Below are positions 1 through 8,555 of a stretch of DNA of 55,305 bases, one piece after another. The position numbers and the translations under genes are program-made. The stretch's first letter is position 1, and each line of letters begins with the position of its first letter. The DNA is from an uncultured beta proteobacterium (GTDB taxonomy: Bacteria; Pseudomonadota; Gammaproteobacteria; Burkholderiales; Burkholderiaceae_C). The stretch is from positions 1-55,305 of the forward strand of contig CAIVXG010000008.1 in the NCBI GenBank assembly GCA_903909815.1. Direction: 5' to 3'. The notes beneath the pieces were generated by a model, which worked only from the letters and a program-made list of their open reading frames with translations, searched no databases and was not told the DNA's origin.

Positions 1-96
1 CGCGCGTGCGCGCTCCACCCAGGCCAGCAAGCTGTCGCGCGTCTCCATCACGCTGTAGATCGTCAGCTCGGCGGGCAACTCAAAGCGGTAGCTCAT
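1..96 (-). CDS. STAS-domain protein, N-terminal part only
   Basis: The ATG is at 96-94, preceded by a GAGGA ribosome site, and the frame stays open to the window edge, giving 32 residues that begin MSYRFELPAELTIYSVMETR. The pattern (a short first strand, LPAELTIYSV, then a helix with LLAWVERA) matches the start of stand-alone STAS or anti-sigma-antagonist proteins found in chemotaxis clusters of Burkholderiales next to cheY and cheA. Its start overlaps the stop of the cheY remnant upstream (ATGA). The function is inferred from this short piece and the context; the rest of the gene lies outside the window. Confidence 0.6.
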   Translation of the reverse strand, partial: MSYRFELPAELTIYSVMETRDSLLAWVERARA

Positions 97-242
97 GGTG
101 TAGTCCTCATCAGTGGGGCCGCAGGGCTCGGTGTTTCAAAGGGCTTGAGCATCCAGGCTTTTGCGCCGGCCGCGCGCCCTTCGTCTTTCTTCGATTCCTG
201 GCTCTCGGTGGTGAGCATCAGGATCGGCTGGAAGCGGCTTGT
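93..242 (-). pseudogene. cheY 3' remnant (decayed response regulator)
   Basis: Reading the minus strand after an in-frame TGA at 245-243 gives 50 codons. They include RFQPILMLTTESQESKKDEG followed by a stretch ending AKAWMLKPFE. This is the beta4-alpha4-beta5 part of a CheY receiver, including the conserved Lys-Pro before the last helix. The N-terminal half with the phosphorylated aspartate is missing: 243-342 holds no receiver sequence in this frame, and an in-frame stop comes first. The C-terminal helix is replaced by an unrelated Pro/Ala-rich tail. The frame ends by overlapping the STAS gene start (ATGA), which fits an ancestral cheY-STAS operon. It cannot act as a phosphorylatable response regulator as it stands. 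Confidence 0.75.
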
Positions 243-342
243 TCATGCCGGATCAACATGGGCACGCCAGCGGCCATGGCGGCCGGTGTGTCCATTTGCT
301 CCGTTGCCCGAATTGTGCGGATTTGATGGCATCGTTGGCGCT

Positions 343-2391
343 TCAATAGGGGCGAAAGTTGCTGGAGCCGCTCGCACGTGCGGGCGCTGGCAGGCGCTGT
401 GCGGCGCCGACGCGGCGCGCGCTGGCAGGCGCTTCGTGCCGGCTCGGCGCCTTCGCGGCGGGTCCACCCAGGTTGAAGAAGGACACGCTTTGCTGCAATT
501 GCTCAGCCTGGCCCGAGAGTTCTTCGCTGGTGGCGGCCAGTTCCTCGCTGGCACTGGCGTTTTGCTGGGTGGCCTGGGAGAGTTGGCTCATGGCACCGCC
601 AATTTGCAGCACCGATTCGCTTTGCTCGGCGCTGGCGGCGGCAATTTCCTGCACCAGTTCGCTGGTGCGCTGAATGCTGGGAACGATTTCGTCCAGCAGC
701 TTGCCGGCACGCTCGGCCGTGGTGACACTGTTTGCCGCCAGCTCGCCGATTTCCTTGGCCGCCTCCTGACTGCGTTCGGCCAGCTTGCGCACCTCGGCGG
801 CCACGACCGCAAAACCCTTGCCATGCTCTCCGGCGCGCGCGGCCTCAATGGCAGCATTCAAGGCCAGCAGGTTGGTCTGATAGGCGATATCGTTGACGAT
901 GCCGATCTTCGCGGCAATCTGCTTCATGGCGACCACCGTCTGGCCTACGGCGCTGCCACCGTCGGTCGCCTCTTTGCTGGCCTTGGTGGCCATGCCGTCT
1001 GTGACTTTGGCATTGTCCGAGTTTTGGCTGATGCTGGAGGACATGACCTCAATGCTGGCCGTGGTTTCTTCCACGCTGGCGGCCTGCTCGCTGGCAGCTT
1101 GCGACAGGGACTGCGCGGTGGCTGACACCTGGTTGGCGGCACCCGTGAGCGCATCCGCCGCGCCGCGCACCTCGTCAATGATGCTGGAGAGCTTTTCGCA
1201 GCTGGAGTTGGCGTCCTGCTTCACGATTTCAAACGCGCCTTCCGTGGTGCGTGTGATGCGCTGCGTGAGATCCCCGGTTGCTATGCCCGAAAACACCCGA
1301 CCCACGTCTTCAATGATTTCCGTAAGCTTTTCGCTGGTGGCGTTGGCATCGTTCTTGAGTTGCCCGAAGGTTCCGGCGTAGTCCCGCGTGATCCGCTGCG
1401 ACAGGTCCCCCGCCGCCAGTGACCCGAAGACGCGCACCACGTCGGCAAAAATCACCGAAGTGGTCTCCATCAGCGCGTTGACACCGCTGCACAGGGCTTC
1501 GATCGGGCCGCTCTTTCCTTCCAGCGCAATGCGCTGAGTCAGGTCCCCGGCGCGCGCGGCCGCGGTGACCATTTGGGCTTGCTCCACCGCGTGGCGCAGC
1601 ATCTCATTGGCAACGACCTCGGCCGAGACATCGGTTGCGATCTTCACGATCTTGAATACCCTGCCCATTTCGTCTTTCACCGGCGCATACACGGCCTGCA
1701 AATAAATGGACTTGCCCGACTTGGTCAACCGTTTGAATTGTCCATTTTGCGGGTTGCCCGCCTTGAGGTCTGACCAGAACTGGGTGTAGGCAGAAGACCC
1801 CGTCAGCGACGCCTCACAGAACATGCGGTGATGCTTGCCAACGATTTCATCGCTTTGATAGCCCATGGCCTGCAGGAAGTTGCTGTTGGCCTTGAGCACA
1901 TGGCCATTCAGATCGAACTCGATATAGGCAAACGACTGGTCAATCGCGTTGATGATGCCGCGCGCATTTTGTCGCTCGATCTCGGCTTCAGTGATGTCGT
2001 AGCGCACACCGAGGTACTTCATCGGTTTGCCGTTTTCCCCCAGGATCGGGGCGATGACCGCGTCCACGTAGTAGGGCGTGCCGTCCTTGGCGCGGTTCTT
2101 GACCACCCCTCGGAAGATATCTCCGCGCCCGATCGTGGACCACATCTGCTTGAACACTTCCTTGGGCATGTCCGGATGCCGGGTGGTGTTGTGACCAAAG
2201 CCGATCAGTTCGTTCTTCGGATATTTTGAAACCTCCAGAAACTTCTGGTTGACGCTCAGGATATCGCCCTTCTTGTCGGCCTCGGAGACGATGCTGGTCA
2301 GGTTCATGATGTCCGTACGGACCTTCAGTTCGGACTCCAGTTCCGCGATCCTTCGTTTCAGCGCGGCCCCGCCAAAGAGTCCAGAAAACAT
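343..2391 (-). CDS. soluble PAS-type methyl-accepting chemotaxis protein
   Basis: This 682-residue chemoreceptor has no convincing membrane segment, so it is probably cytoplasmic. Two PAS domains lead (about 25-140 and 145-260). The first carries TRHPDMP at 70-76, as in Aer-type redox or energy-taxis PAS domains. Three HAMP-like repeats follow, marked by AGDLTQRI (281), AGDLSQRI (327) and TGDLTQRI (372). The conserved signalling hairpin tip, [20 protein letters not shown], lies at 501-520. The C-terminus is a Pro/Ala/Arg-rich tail without an NWETF-type CheR/CheB docking pentapeptide. The stretch [10 protein letters not shown] shows Gly-Ile where most relatives have Ser-Ile. It sits upstream of the cheY remnant and the STAS gene, so it belongs to a chemotaxis locus. 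The ligand or cofactor cannot be told from sequence. Confidence 0.9.
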   Translation of the reverse strand: MFSGLFGGAALKRRIAELESELKVRTDIMNLTSIVSEADKKGDILSVNQKFLEVSKYPKNELIGFGHNTTRHPDMPKEVFKQMWSTIGRGDIFRGVVKNRAKDGTPYYVDAVIAPILGENGKPMKYLGVRYDITEAEIERQNARGIINAIDQSFAYIEFDLNGHVLKANSNFLQAMGYQSDEIVGKHHRMFCEASLTGSSAYTQFWSDLKAGNPQNGQFKRLTKSGKSIYLQAVYAPVKDEMGRVFKIVKIATDVSAEVVANEMLRHAVEQAQMVTAAARAGDLTQRIALEGKSGPIEALCSGVNALMETTSVIFADVVRVFGSLAAGDLSQRITRDYAGTFGQLKNDANATSEKLTEIIEDVGRVFSGIATGDLTQRITRTTEGAFEIVKQDANSSCEKLSSIIDEVRGAADALTGAANQVSATAQSLSQAASEQAASVEETTASIEVMSSSISQNSDNAKVTDGMATKASKEATDGGSAVGQTVVAMKQIAAKIGIVNDIAYQTNLLALNAAIEAARAGEHGKGFAVVAAEVRKLAERSQEAAKEIGELAANSVTTAERAGKLLDEIVPSIQRTSELVQEIAAASAEQSESVLQIGGAMSQLSQATQQNASASEELAATSEELSGQAEQLQQSVSFFNLGGPAAKAPSRHEAPASARRVGAAQRLPAPARASGSSNFRPY

Positions 2392-2818
2392 ACCGTTTTT
2401 TGCTTGCGTCAGGGTGGTCCCTTTATCGTAGTGGGTCGGCGGAAATTGAACGTGGAACTCAAGCCAATCCGGACGAAGCCAGCCGCGTCAGCGGCCCGAG
2501 CCTGTCCTGATTTTCAAAATGTTTGCGCTCGCGGCGGCGCGCTACGTGTGCGAAGTGCCAGTTGACGCATCGGCTTGGAGCGCGGGCCTGCCCGCGTCGG
2601 ACACTGAAAGCGCCGCTCGGCGTCCGAACAATGACCACAGAGTAGAGGAAGATGCTACATGGTGTTGCAAGAAGAATGGTCATGTTCAGGGACCCAATCG
2701 GGACTGCAGCGGAATTGACTTGGCGTATTCAGTGTAGCAGGCAGGATTGACACAGGCTTTTGTTTGAAGCGGGCATACCCAACCGGGAATGTGCCACCCC
2801 AGAACTGCAGAAAGATCG
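2392..2818. other. intergenic region without a recognisable gene
   Basis: This 427-base gap separates the transporter operon end from the chemoreceptor start; both flanking genes are on the minus strand. Short open frames occur on both strands, but none has recognisable protein sequence or a ribosome site. It holds a perfect 16-base palindrome, CGCGGGCCTGCCCGCG, at 2581-2596 with no T-run on either side. The chemoreceptor promoter should lie in the left part; no clear sigma-28 or sigma-70 match was found. Confidence 0.6.
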
Positions 2819-3757
2819 TCAGCCCCCCGGCTGAAACGGCTTACCGATGGACGCGGGCATGTTCACGCGGATCCATTGCGGGTTACGCGAGATCAGCGCC
2901 AGCACGGCGATCGTGGCCAGGTAGGGCAGCATGCTGAGAAACTGGCTGGGCACGTCCACGCCCGCACCCTGCAGGTGAAACTGCAGCATGGTGACACCGC
3001 CGAAGAGATAGGCGCCGAGCAGCACGCGGCCCGGGCGCCAGGTGGCGAAGGTCGTCAGGGCGAGCGCGATCCAGCCCTTGCCTGCGACCATGCCTTCCAC
3101 CCACAGCGGCGTGTACACGATGGAGATATAGGCGCCGGCCAGTCCGCACAGCGCCCCGCCCGTGACCACGGCCGCGAGCCGGATGCGGCGCACGGGGTAG
3201 CCCAGAGCGTGCGCGGACTCGGGGTTTTCGCCCACGCTGCGCAGGATCAAACCGGACCGGGTGCGGTACAAGAACCACACCAGCACAGCGGCAAAGGCGA
3301 TCGCGCCATACGCCAGCGGGTGTTGGCGAAACAGCGCCGGCCCCAACAACGCCATATCGGACAGCCAGGGCACGGCGTAGTGCGGCCGCTCGGGAATGCG
3401 CGCCTGCACATAGGCGATGCCGGCAAAGGCCGAGAAGCCGGCGCCAAACAGGCTCAGCGCGAGACCGGTGGCGTACTGGTTCGTGTTGAGCCAGATCACA
3501 AGCACGCCAAAGACCGCCGCCATGAACGCGCCCGCCAGCATGCCCGCGGCAAAGCCGAGCACATCGCTACCGCTGTGCACCACGGCAGCGTAGCCCGCGA
3601 TGGCCGCGCACAGCATCATGCCTTCGGCGCCCAGGTTCACGATACCGGCCTTCTCGTTGATGAGCAGCCCCAGCGAGGCCAGCGCCAGCACGGTGCCGGC
3701 GTTCAAGGTGGCCGCCACCAGCAGCGCATAAGATTGCAGCGCGAGGTTCTCCATCAT
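2819..3757 (-). CDS. nucleoside-type ABC transporter permease 2 (YufQ/NupQ-like)
   Basis: A 312-residue inner-membrane permease of the BPD_transp_2 family, the second permease of transporters that import nucleosides or purines with a BMP-type binding protein. It has about nine hydrophobic segments and the family motif INEKAGIVNLGAEGMMLCAA near the N-terminus. The start is taken at the first of two ATGs in ATGATGG (3757), behind AGGTGGAAGAA. It overlaps the stop of the upstream permease by four bases (ATGA), which shows translational coupling. The frame is open much further upstream, but that part is the other permease read out of frame. It is the last gene of a long minus-strand run. The substrate (purines) is inferred from the family and the nearby xanthine and 8-oxoguanine genes. 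Confidence 0.9.
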   Translation of the reverse strand: MMENLALQSYALLVAATLNAGTVLALASLGLLINEKAGIVNLGAEGMMLCAAIAGYAAVVHSGSDVLGFAAGMLAGAFMAAVFGVLVIWLNTNQYATGLALSLFGAGFSAFAGIAYVQARIPERPHYAVPWLSDMALLGPALFRQHPLAYGAIAFAAVLVWFLYRTRSGLILRSVGENPESAHALGYPVRRIRLAAVVTGGALCGLAGAYISIVYTPLWVEGMVAGKGWIALALTTFATWRPGRVLLGAYLFGGVTMLQFHLQGAGVDVPSQFLSMLPYLATIAVLALISRNPQWIRVNMPASIGKPFQPGG

Positions 3758-4809
3758 TTCTTCCACCTCAATCGATAGAGCATGAGCGTGTCGGCGGCGA
3801 GCAGGCTGAACAGCAACAAGCCCTGAAACACGCCGGTGAGAGCCTTGGGCAGTCCCAGGCGCGATTGCGCCAGTTCGCCACCGATGTAGAACATGCTCAT
3901 GAGCACCGACGAAAACACCATGCCCACGGGATGCAGGCGTCCGACAAAAGCCACGATGATGGCGGCAAAGCCGTAGCCCGCGGGCACATAGGGCGTGAGC
4001 TGGCCGATCGGTCCGGCTACCTCCAGTGCGCCGGCCAGGCCGGCCGCGCCGCCCGACACCAGCAGCGCCAGCCAGAGCGCGCGGCGCGAAGAGAACCCGG
4101 CATAACGCGCCGCCGCCGGCGCCATGCCGCCCACCTGCTGCGCAAAGCCGGCCCGGGTGCGAAACAAAAACACCCACAGCGCCCCCGCACCCAGCAGCGC
4201 GAGCAGCACGCCGATACTCAGGCGCGAGCCTTCGAACAAGCGCGGGATGCGGGTCACGGCCTCGAAGCTCTTGGTCTGCGGAAAGTTGTAACCCGCAGGG
4301 TCCTTCCAGGGGCCGTACACCGTGTAGCCCAACAACAGAGTGGCGACATAAACCAGCATCAGGCTGACCAGGATTTCGCTGGCGTTGAAGCGGTCGCGCA
4401 GCAGCGCCGTCAGCCCCGCCCAGGCCATGCCGCCGAGCACGCCCGCCAGAAGAATCGGCAGCACGATCCAGCGGCTGCTGTCGGGGTTGGCCAGCAACGC
4501 CACGCCGCTGGCCGCAACCGCGCCCAGGATGTATTGACCCTCAGCGCCGATGTTCCAAACATTGGAGCGAAAGCACACCGCCAGGCCCAGGGCGATCAGC
4601 AGCAGCGGCGTGGCCTTGACCACCAGTTCGCCCAGTGCGTAGCCATTGCGTATCGGCTCCCAAAAGAACATCTGCAACGCGGCCAGCGGGTCCTTTCCCA
4701 GGGCGGCAAACATCACCACGCCCAGCACCACCGTGACCGCCAGTGCCAAAAGAGGCGCGCCATAGGTCCAGGCGCGCGAGGGTTCGGCGCGCGCTTCAAG
4801 TCGGAGCAT
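3754..4809 (-). CDS. nucleoside-type ABC transporter permease 1 (YufP/NupP-like)
   Basis: A 351-residue inner-membrane permease that pairs with the 2819-3757 product. It has several strongly hydrophobic helices and the characteristic TPLLLIALGLAVCFRSNVWN followed by IGAEGQ, the conserved signature of the first permease in BMP-type nucleoside importers. The start ATG (4809) lies inside the 3' end of the ATPase gene with a 14-base overlap, so these genes are translated as a unit. The size is normal for the family. Import of purine bases or nucleosides is inferred; other small heterocycles are possible. Confidence 0.9.
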   Translation of the reverse strand: MLRLEARAEPSRAWTYGAPLLALAVTVVLGVVMFAALGKDPLAALQMFFWEPIRNGYALGELVVKATPLLLIALGLAVCFRSNVWNIGAEGQYILGAVAASGVALLANPDSSRWIVLPILLAGVLGGMAWAGLTALLRDRFNASEILVSLMLVYVATLLLGYTVYGPWKDPAGYNFPQTKSFEAVTRIPRLFEGSRLSIGVLLALLGAGALWVFLFRTRAGFAQQVGGMAPAAARYAGFSSRRALWLALLVSGGAAGLAGALEVAGPIGQLTPYVPAGYGFAAIIVAFVGRLHPVGMVFSSVLMSMFYIGGELAQSRLGLPKALTGVFQGLLLFSLLAADTLMLYRLRWKK

Positions 4810-6358
4810 GTCGTGCCTCGCTGATATCCCATAGGCCGCTCATCCATTGGCCAATCTGTTCCACCGTGGCCTGTGCCACCGGCACACTGGGCGAGAGTCG
4901 GCCCTTGGCGATCACATGCAGGCGGTCGCAGATTTCAAACAGTTCGTCCAGCTCCTCACTCACTACCAGCACGGCGCAACCGGCATCGCGCAGTTCCAGC
5001 AACTCGGAGCGGATTTGCGCGGCAGCGCCCACGTCCACACCCCATGTGGGCTGCGACACGATCAGCAGTTTGGGCTTGGCGTCGATCTCCCGACCCACAA
5101 TGAATTTCTGCAAATTTCCACCCGAGAGGGAGCGCGCCAACGACTGCGGCCCACCGGCCTTGACATTGAAACGCTGAATGATGTCGCGGGCCTGGTGTTC
5201 CAACTGCTTCACCTTGATCCAGCCCAGGCCCCAGCGCGAGGAACTCAGTGCCTCCTTGCGGGTGAGCAACAGGTTGTGCGCCAGCGCCATGTTCGGCACG
5301 GCACCCCGACCCAATCGCTCCTCGGGAACGAAGTGCAGGCCCAGCTTGCGCCGTGCGCCCGGATGCAGGCCCGAGGCGTCGACGCCTGCCCCGCTCGAAC
5401 CCAGACGAATGGCTCCGGCTCGGGCGCGCGTGTCTTCGCCCGACAGGGCGTAAAGCAACTCCCGTTGGCCGTTGCCCGAGACGCCGGCGATGCCCACCAC
5501 TTCACCGGCGCAGACCTGCAGGCTCACGCCGTGCAGATCGACGCCAAACTGGTCTTCACGCTCCAGATCGAGCGCGTGCACCCGCAATTCGGGCGATCCG
5601 GGAACGCGCGCATGGTGCGTCAGCGCGGGGGGCTCGGCACCAATCATCATGGCCGAGAGCGAGGCGTTGGATTCGAGCCGCGGATCGCAAATCCCCGTGA
5701 CCTTGCCAGCGCGCAGCACCGTGCAGGCATCGCACAGTTCACGGATTTCATGCAGCTTGTGGCTGATGTAGAGCACGCTGCAGCCCTGCGCCGCGACCGC
5801 GCGCAGAACCACAAACAATTTCTCTACCGCCTGCGGCGTCAGTACCGAGGTCGGCTCATCCAGGATCAGCAGTTGGGGATTCGTGAGCAGGGCACGGATG
5901 ATTTCCACGCGCTGCATCTCGCCCACACCGAGCGTGTGCACCGGGCGCTTGGGATCCAGGTCCAAGCCATACTGAGCCGCCTTGTCGCGAATGCTGGTGC
6001 TCACCTGCGCCAGCGTCAGGCCGCGGTCCAGCCCGAGCCAGACGTTTTCAGCCACGGTCAGGGTATCGAACAGGCTGAAGTGCTGAAACACCATGGCAAT
6101 GCCCAGCGCCCGCGCCTCCTGCGGATTGCGGATGTGCACACGCTGGCCGTTGAACCACACCTCCCCCGAGTCGGGCTGGGTCGCGCCGTAGATGATCTTC
6201 ATCAGCGTGGACTTGCCGGCACCGTTTTCCCCGAGCACGGCGTGCGTCTGGCCCGGCAACACCGTGAGCGCGACATCGTCGTTGGCGACCACGCCCGGGT
6301 AACGCTTGCTGATGCCGGACAGCGTCAGGCGCGCAGGCGTGGCGTCAGTTGCGGGCAT
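4796..6358 (-). CDS. nucleoside-type ABC transporter ATP-binding protein (YufO/NupO-like)
   Basis: This 520-residue double-cassette ATPase energises the two permeases downstream. The first cassette has Walker A GENGAGKST at 43-51, a signature reading LGVGEMQRVEI and Walker B LLILDEPTSVLTP. The second has LSGGNLQKFIVGREI and a degenerate Walker B LLIVSQPTWGVDVG. A degenerate second ATP site is normal for this subfamily, as in sugar and nucleoside importers. Its start overlaps the end of the mgtC-like gene by 14 bases. No BMP-family binding lipoprotein lies next to it, although one is normally required for uptake, so the cognate binding protein is probably encoded elsewhere. Confidence 0.92.
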   Translation of the reverse strand: MPATDATPARLTLSGISKRYPGVVANDDVALTVLPGQTHAVLGENGAGKSTLMKIIYGATQPDSGEVWFNGQRVHIRNPQEARALGIAMVFQHFSLFDTLTVAENVWLGLDRGLTLAQVSTSIRDKAAQYGLDLDPKRPVHTLGVGEMQRVEIIRALLTNPQLLILDEPTSVLTPQAVEKLFVVLRAVAAQGCSVLYISHKLHEIRELCDACTVLRAGKVTGICDPRLESNASLSAMMIGAEPPALTHHARVPGSPELRVHALDLEREDQFGVDLHGVSLQVCAGEVVGIAGVSGNGQRELLYALSGEDTRARAGAIRLGSSGAGVDASGLHPGARRKLGLHFVPEERLGRGAVPNMALAHNLLLTRKEALSSSRWGLGWIKVKQLEHQARDIIQRFNVKAGGPQSLARSLSGGNLQKFIVGREIDAKPKLLIVSQPTWGVDVGAAAQIRSELLELRDAGCAVLVVSEELDELFEICDRLHVIAKGRLSPSVPVAQATVEQIGQWMSGLWDISEARHAPT

Positions 6359-7088
6359 AGTTCAGTTGAAAGGCATGCACGCCGTCGTAGCGCGCCATAT
6401 CGCTTGCCAGTTGCGCAATCGTGACCATATTCTTGCGGTCCTGCGCCACAGCCACGAAACGCCACTCGGGCGCACCATTGGCATACGCGATGGAGATGCT
6501 GCCTTCAGCGATGTCGTAGCCACGCGCCAGCGCCATCGCGCGCAGAGCCGACTGCACCGGCACAAAGCCGGGCTTGAACTGCAGCGTGATGGCCACCGCC
6601 TGGCGCGAGGGCAACCAGGCCTCCAGGCGCGAAACCCAGACCATGCACACGGCCGACAGCAGCGCCAGCAACATGGCAGCCGCAAAAAAGCCCACGCCCA
6701 CCAGGATGCCGATCACGGACGAGGTCCACAGCGACGCCGCCGTGGTCAGACCGCTGATATTGAAGCCCTCGCGCATGATCACGCCCGCGCATAAAAAGCC
6801 AATGCCGGTGACGATGCCCTGGATCACGCGCGTCGGATCGTCACCCGTGGTGATCGAGGCATGCCCTCCGTACCAGGCCTCGGAGCTGCCGGCGATCACC
6901 GTCAGCGCTGCTGATGCCATGCACACCAGCCCATAGGTGCGCATGCCCGCAGCACGGCCGTGGTAGGAGCGCTCATAGCCCACCAGCAGCCCCAGGGCGA
7001 GCGCTCCCAAAATATTCAAAAAAACGATCAGATTGGCGGTCAGCTCCTGGGGCGTCCAGTAAGCCGACAGCATTTCAGTCGACAGCAT
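6345..7088 (-). CDS. MgtC/SapB-family inner-membrane protein
   Basis: A 247-residue protein with an N-terminal MgtC membrane domain of about five helices. It contains GLLVGYERSYHGRAAGMRTY and later GIVTGIGFLCAGVI, the conserved motifs of the family, followed by a C-terminal cytoplasmic domain of about 90 residues. MgtC proteins are linked to growth in low magnesium and to control of F-type ATPase, but many homologues have unknown roles. The start at 7088 (MLSTEML) is preferred because an ATG 42 bases upstream would overlap livF by 32 bases; the ribosome site is weak (GAAAGAACC). Its place between two ABC transporter gene sets, overlapping the ATPase gene, is unusual and suggests co-expression with purine uptake. 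Confidence 0.85.
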   Translation of the reverse strand: MLSTEMLSAYWTPQELTANLIVFLNILGALALGLLVGYERSYHGRAAGMRTYGLVCMASAALTVIAGSSEAWYGGHASITTGDDPTRVIQGIVTGIGFLCAGVIMREGFNISGLTTAASLWTSSVIGILVGVGFFAAAMLLALLSAVCMVWVSRLEAWLPSRQAVAITLQFKPGFVPVQSALRAMALARGYDIAEGSISIAYANGAPEWRFVAVAQDRKNMVTIAQLASDMARYDGVHAFQLNYARN

Positions 7089-7098
7089 TGAGGTTCTT

Positions 7099-7812
7099 TC
7101 AGGTCGGATCGGTTCGTGCAGCAAGAGCATTCATTCTGCCATGCTGCACAGCTTGCACCTGCCCCTGATCCATAAGGTAAACCCGGTCACACACGCTGGC
7201 CGCGAACTGCTCATTCTGTTCCGACAACAGGATGCTGACGCCCTGCACCTTGAGTTCGTGGATCATGGCCGCCATCTGCGCCACGATCAGCGGCGCCAGC
7301 CCTTCCGAGGGTTCGTCCAGCAGCACCAGCAAGGGGTTCCCCATGAGTGTGCGCGCCACCGCGAGCATCTGCTGTTCGCCCCCGCTCATGCGTGAGCCCA
7401 GGCGATCGGGCATGGACGCCAGATTGGGGAAGACCTGGAACAGTTTCTCTGGCGTCCATTGCGGCGCGCTCGTGCCGTCAGGCCACAGGCGCGGCGCCTG
7501 CCGCCCCACCTCCAGGTTTTCGATCACCGTGAGCTCCGAGAAGATGCGCCGGTTTTCCGGCACGAAGCCCAGGCCCCGGCGCGCCACCTCGTGCGTGTGC
7601 AGGTGCGAGATGTCGCTCCCGGCAAACCGGATCTCGCCGCTGCGCCGTGGCATCAGTCCCATGATGGCCTTGAGCGTGCTCGATTTGCCGGCGCCGTTGC
7701 GCCCCATCAGCCCCACCACCTCACCGCGTTGCAGCTCCAAGTCCACGTCCAGCACCACGTGCGCCGCACCATACCAGGCGTTGAGACCCCGCACTTTGAG
7801 CAGCGCGCTCAT
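7099..7812 (-). CDS. branched-chain amino acid/amide-type ABC ATPase (LivF-like)
   Basis: A 237-residue cytoplasmic ATPase of the HAAT (LivF) family. It shows Walker A GRNGAGKSS, signature MSGGEQQML and Walker B LLVLLDEPSEGLAP, all in good order and at the family's usual length. Its start overlaps the livG stop by four bases (ATGA). In HAAT systems LivF and LivG form the ATPase dimer beneath the LivH-LivM permease. The real substrate is unknown; the family includes transporters for amino acids, urea, amides and purine-derived compounds, and the neighbourhood points to purine metabolism. Confidence 0.92.
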   Translation of the reverse strand: MSALLKVRGLNAWYGAAHVVLDVDLELQRGEVVGLMGRNGAGKSSTLKAIMGLMPRRSGEIRFAGSDISHLHTHEVARRGLGFVPENRRIFSELTVIENLEVGRQAPRLWPDGTSAPQWTPEKLFQVFPNLASMPDRLGSRMSGGEQQMLAVARTLMGNPLLVLLDEPSEGLAPLIVAQMAAMIHELKVQGVSILLSEQNEQFAASVCDRVYLMDQGQVQAVQHGRMNALAARTDPT

Positions 7813-8555
7813 GTTGCCGCAACTCCCAGATAGACCCGTTGCACCTGTTCATGCTGCCGAATCTGCTGGGGGTCGCCGTCGGCGATGATCTTGCCGTTGG
7901 CAAGCACCAGCACGCGCTGGGCAAAGCCGAATACCACGTCCATGCTGTGCTCGGTGAAGAGGACGGCCATGCGGCGCTCGCGCGCCACCTGCCGCACCAG
8001 GGTCATGAGTGCCAGGCGTTCCTGTGCCGCCATGCCGGCGGTGGGCTCGTCCATCAGCAGCAACTTGGGCGTGCTGGCCAGTGCCATGGCCAATTCCACG
8101 CGCTTCACGTCGCCATAGGCCAGATCGCTGCAAGCACGCGCGGCCTGGCCTTGCATACCGACCTGAGCCAACAGTTCCATGGCGTGCAAAGTTTGGTGTT
8201 GCGCGGCGGGCTGCCAGAACCGGAACAGTTGGCGCGAAGCCGAGAGCAAAACCATCTGCACGTTTTCCAGCACCGTGAGCGAGGCAAAGGTCTGAGCGAT
8301 CTGAAACGTGCGCGCCACACCGCGGGCCCAGATCTCGCGCGGCGCCAAGCCCTCCAAGGGTTGCCCTTCCAGCAGAATCTGTCCCTGATCGGGATGCAAT
8401 TGTCCGTTGAGCAAGTTGAAGAGCGTGGACTTGCCGGCGCCGTTGGGCCCGATCAGTGCCAGCAGTTCGCCCGGTGCCACGCTAAAGCTCACGCCGTCCA
8501 CGGCGCGCACTCCACCAAATGATTTGTGCAGCTTGCAGACGTCAAGGAAATTCAT
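7809..8555 (-). CDS. branched-chain amino acid/amide-type ABC ATPase (LivG-like)
   Basis: A 248-residue ATPase, partner of the LivF-like protein. It carries Walker A GPNGAGKST, signature LAYGDVKRVELAMAL (Tyr-Gly in place of Ser-Gly, common in LivG) and Walker B LLLMDEPTAGM. The C-terminal extension after the switch region, with VFGFAQRVLVLANGKIIADG and a final IRQHEQVQRVYLG, is typical of LivG. The ATG at 8555 overlaps the permease stop codon (ATGA). All four transporter genes overlap by four bases, which implies tight translational coupling. Confidence 0.92.
   Translation of the reverse strand: MNFLDVCKLHKSFGGVRAVDGVSFSVAPGELLALIGPNGAGKSTLFNLLNGQLHPDQGQILLEGQPLEGLAPREIWARGVARTFQIAQTFASLTVLENVQMVLLSASRQLFRFWQPAAQHQTLHAMELLAQVGMQGQAARACSDLAYGDVKRVELAMALASTPKLLLMDEPTAGMAAQERLALMTLVRQVARERRMAVLFTEHSMDVVFGFAQRVLVLANGKIIADGDPQQIRQHEQVQRVYLGVAAT

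Noticed and set aside
145-1125. Long open frame opposite the chemoreceptor
   Set aside because: Opposite-strand shadow of GC-rich coding sequence; the product is Gly/Ala/Arg low-complexity without family similarity.
2392-2460. Possible sigma-28 promoter for the chemoreceptor (TTCAA ... GCCGA)
   Set aside because: Only a partial match to the -10 element and the -35 spacing is wrong; not distinguishable from chance.
2581-2596. Perfect palindrome CGCGGGCCTGCCCGCG as a terminator
   Set aside because: No T-run on either side, and it lies far from both gene ends; kept only as a remark.
2519-2737. 72-codon open frame in the gap upstream of the chemoreceptor
   Set aside because: No start signal and no recognisable sequence; the composition fits non-coding DNA.
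4847-6424. 525-codon open frame opposite the YufO-like ATPase
   Set aside because: Shadow frame; rich in Arg, Gln and His without motifs, while the minus strand has a complete ABC ATPase.
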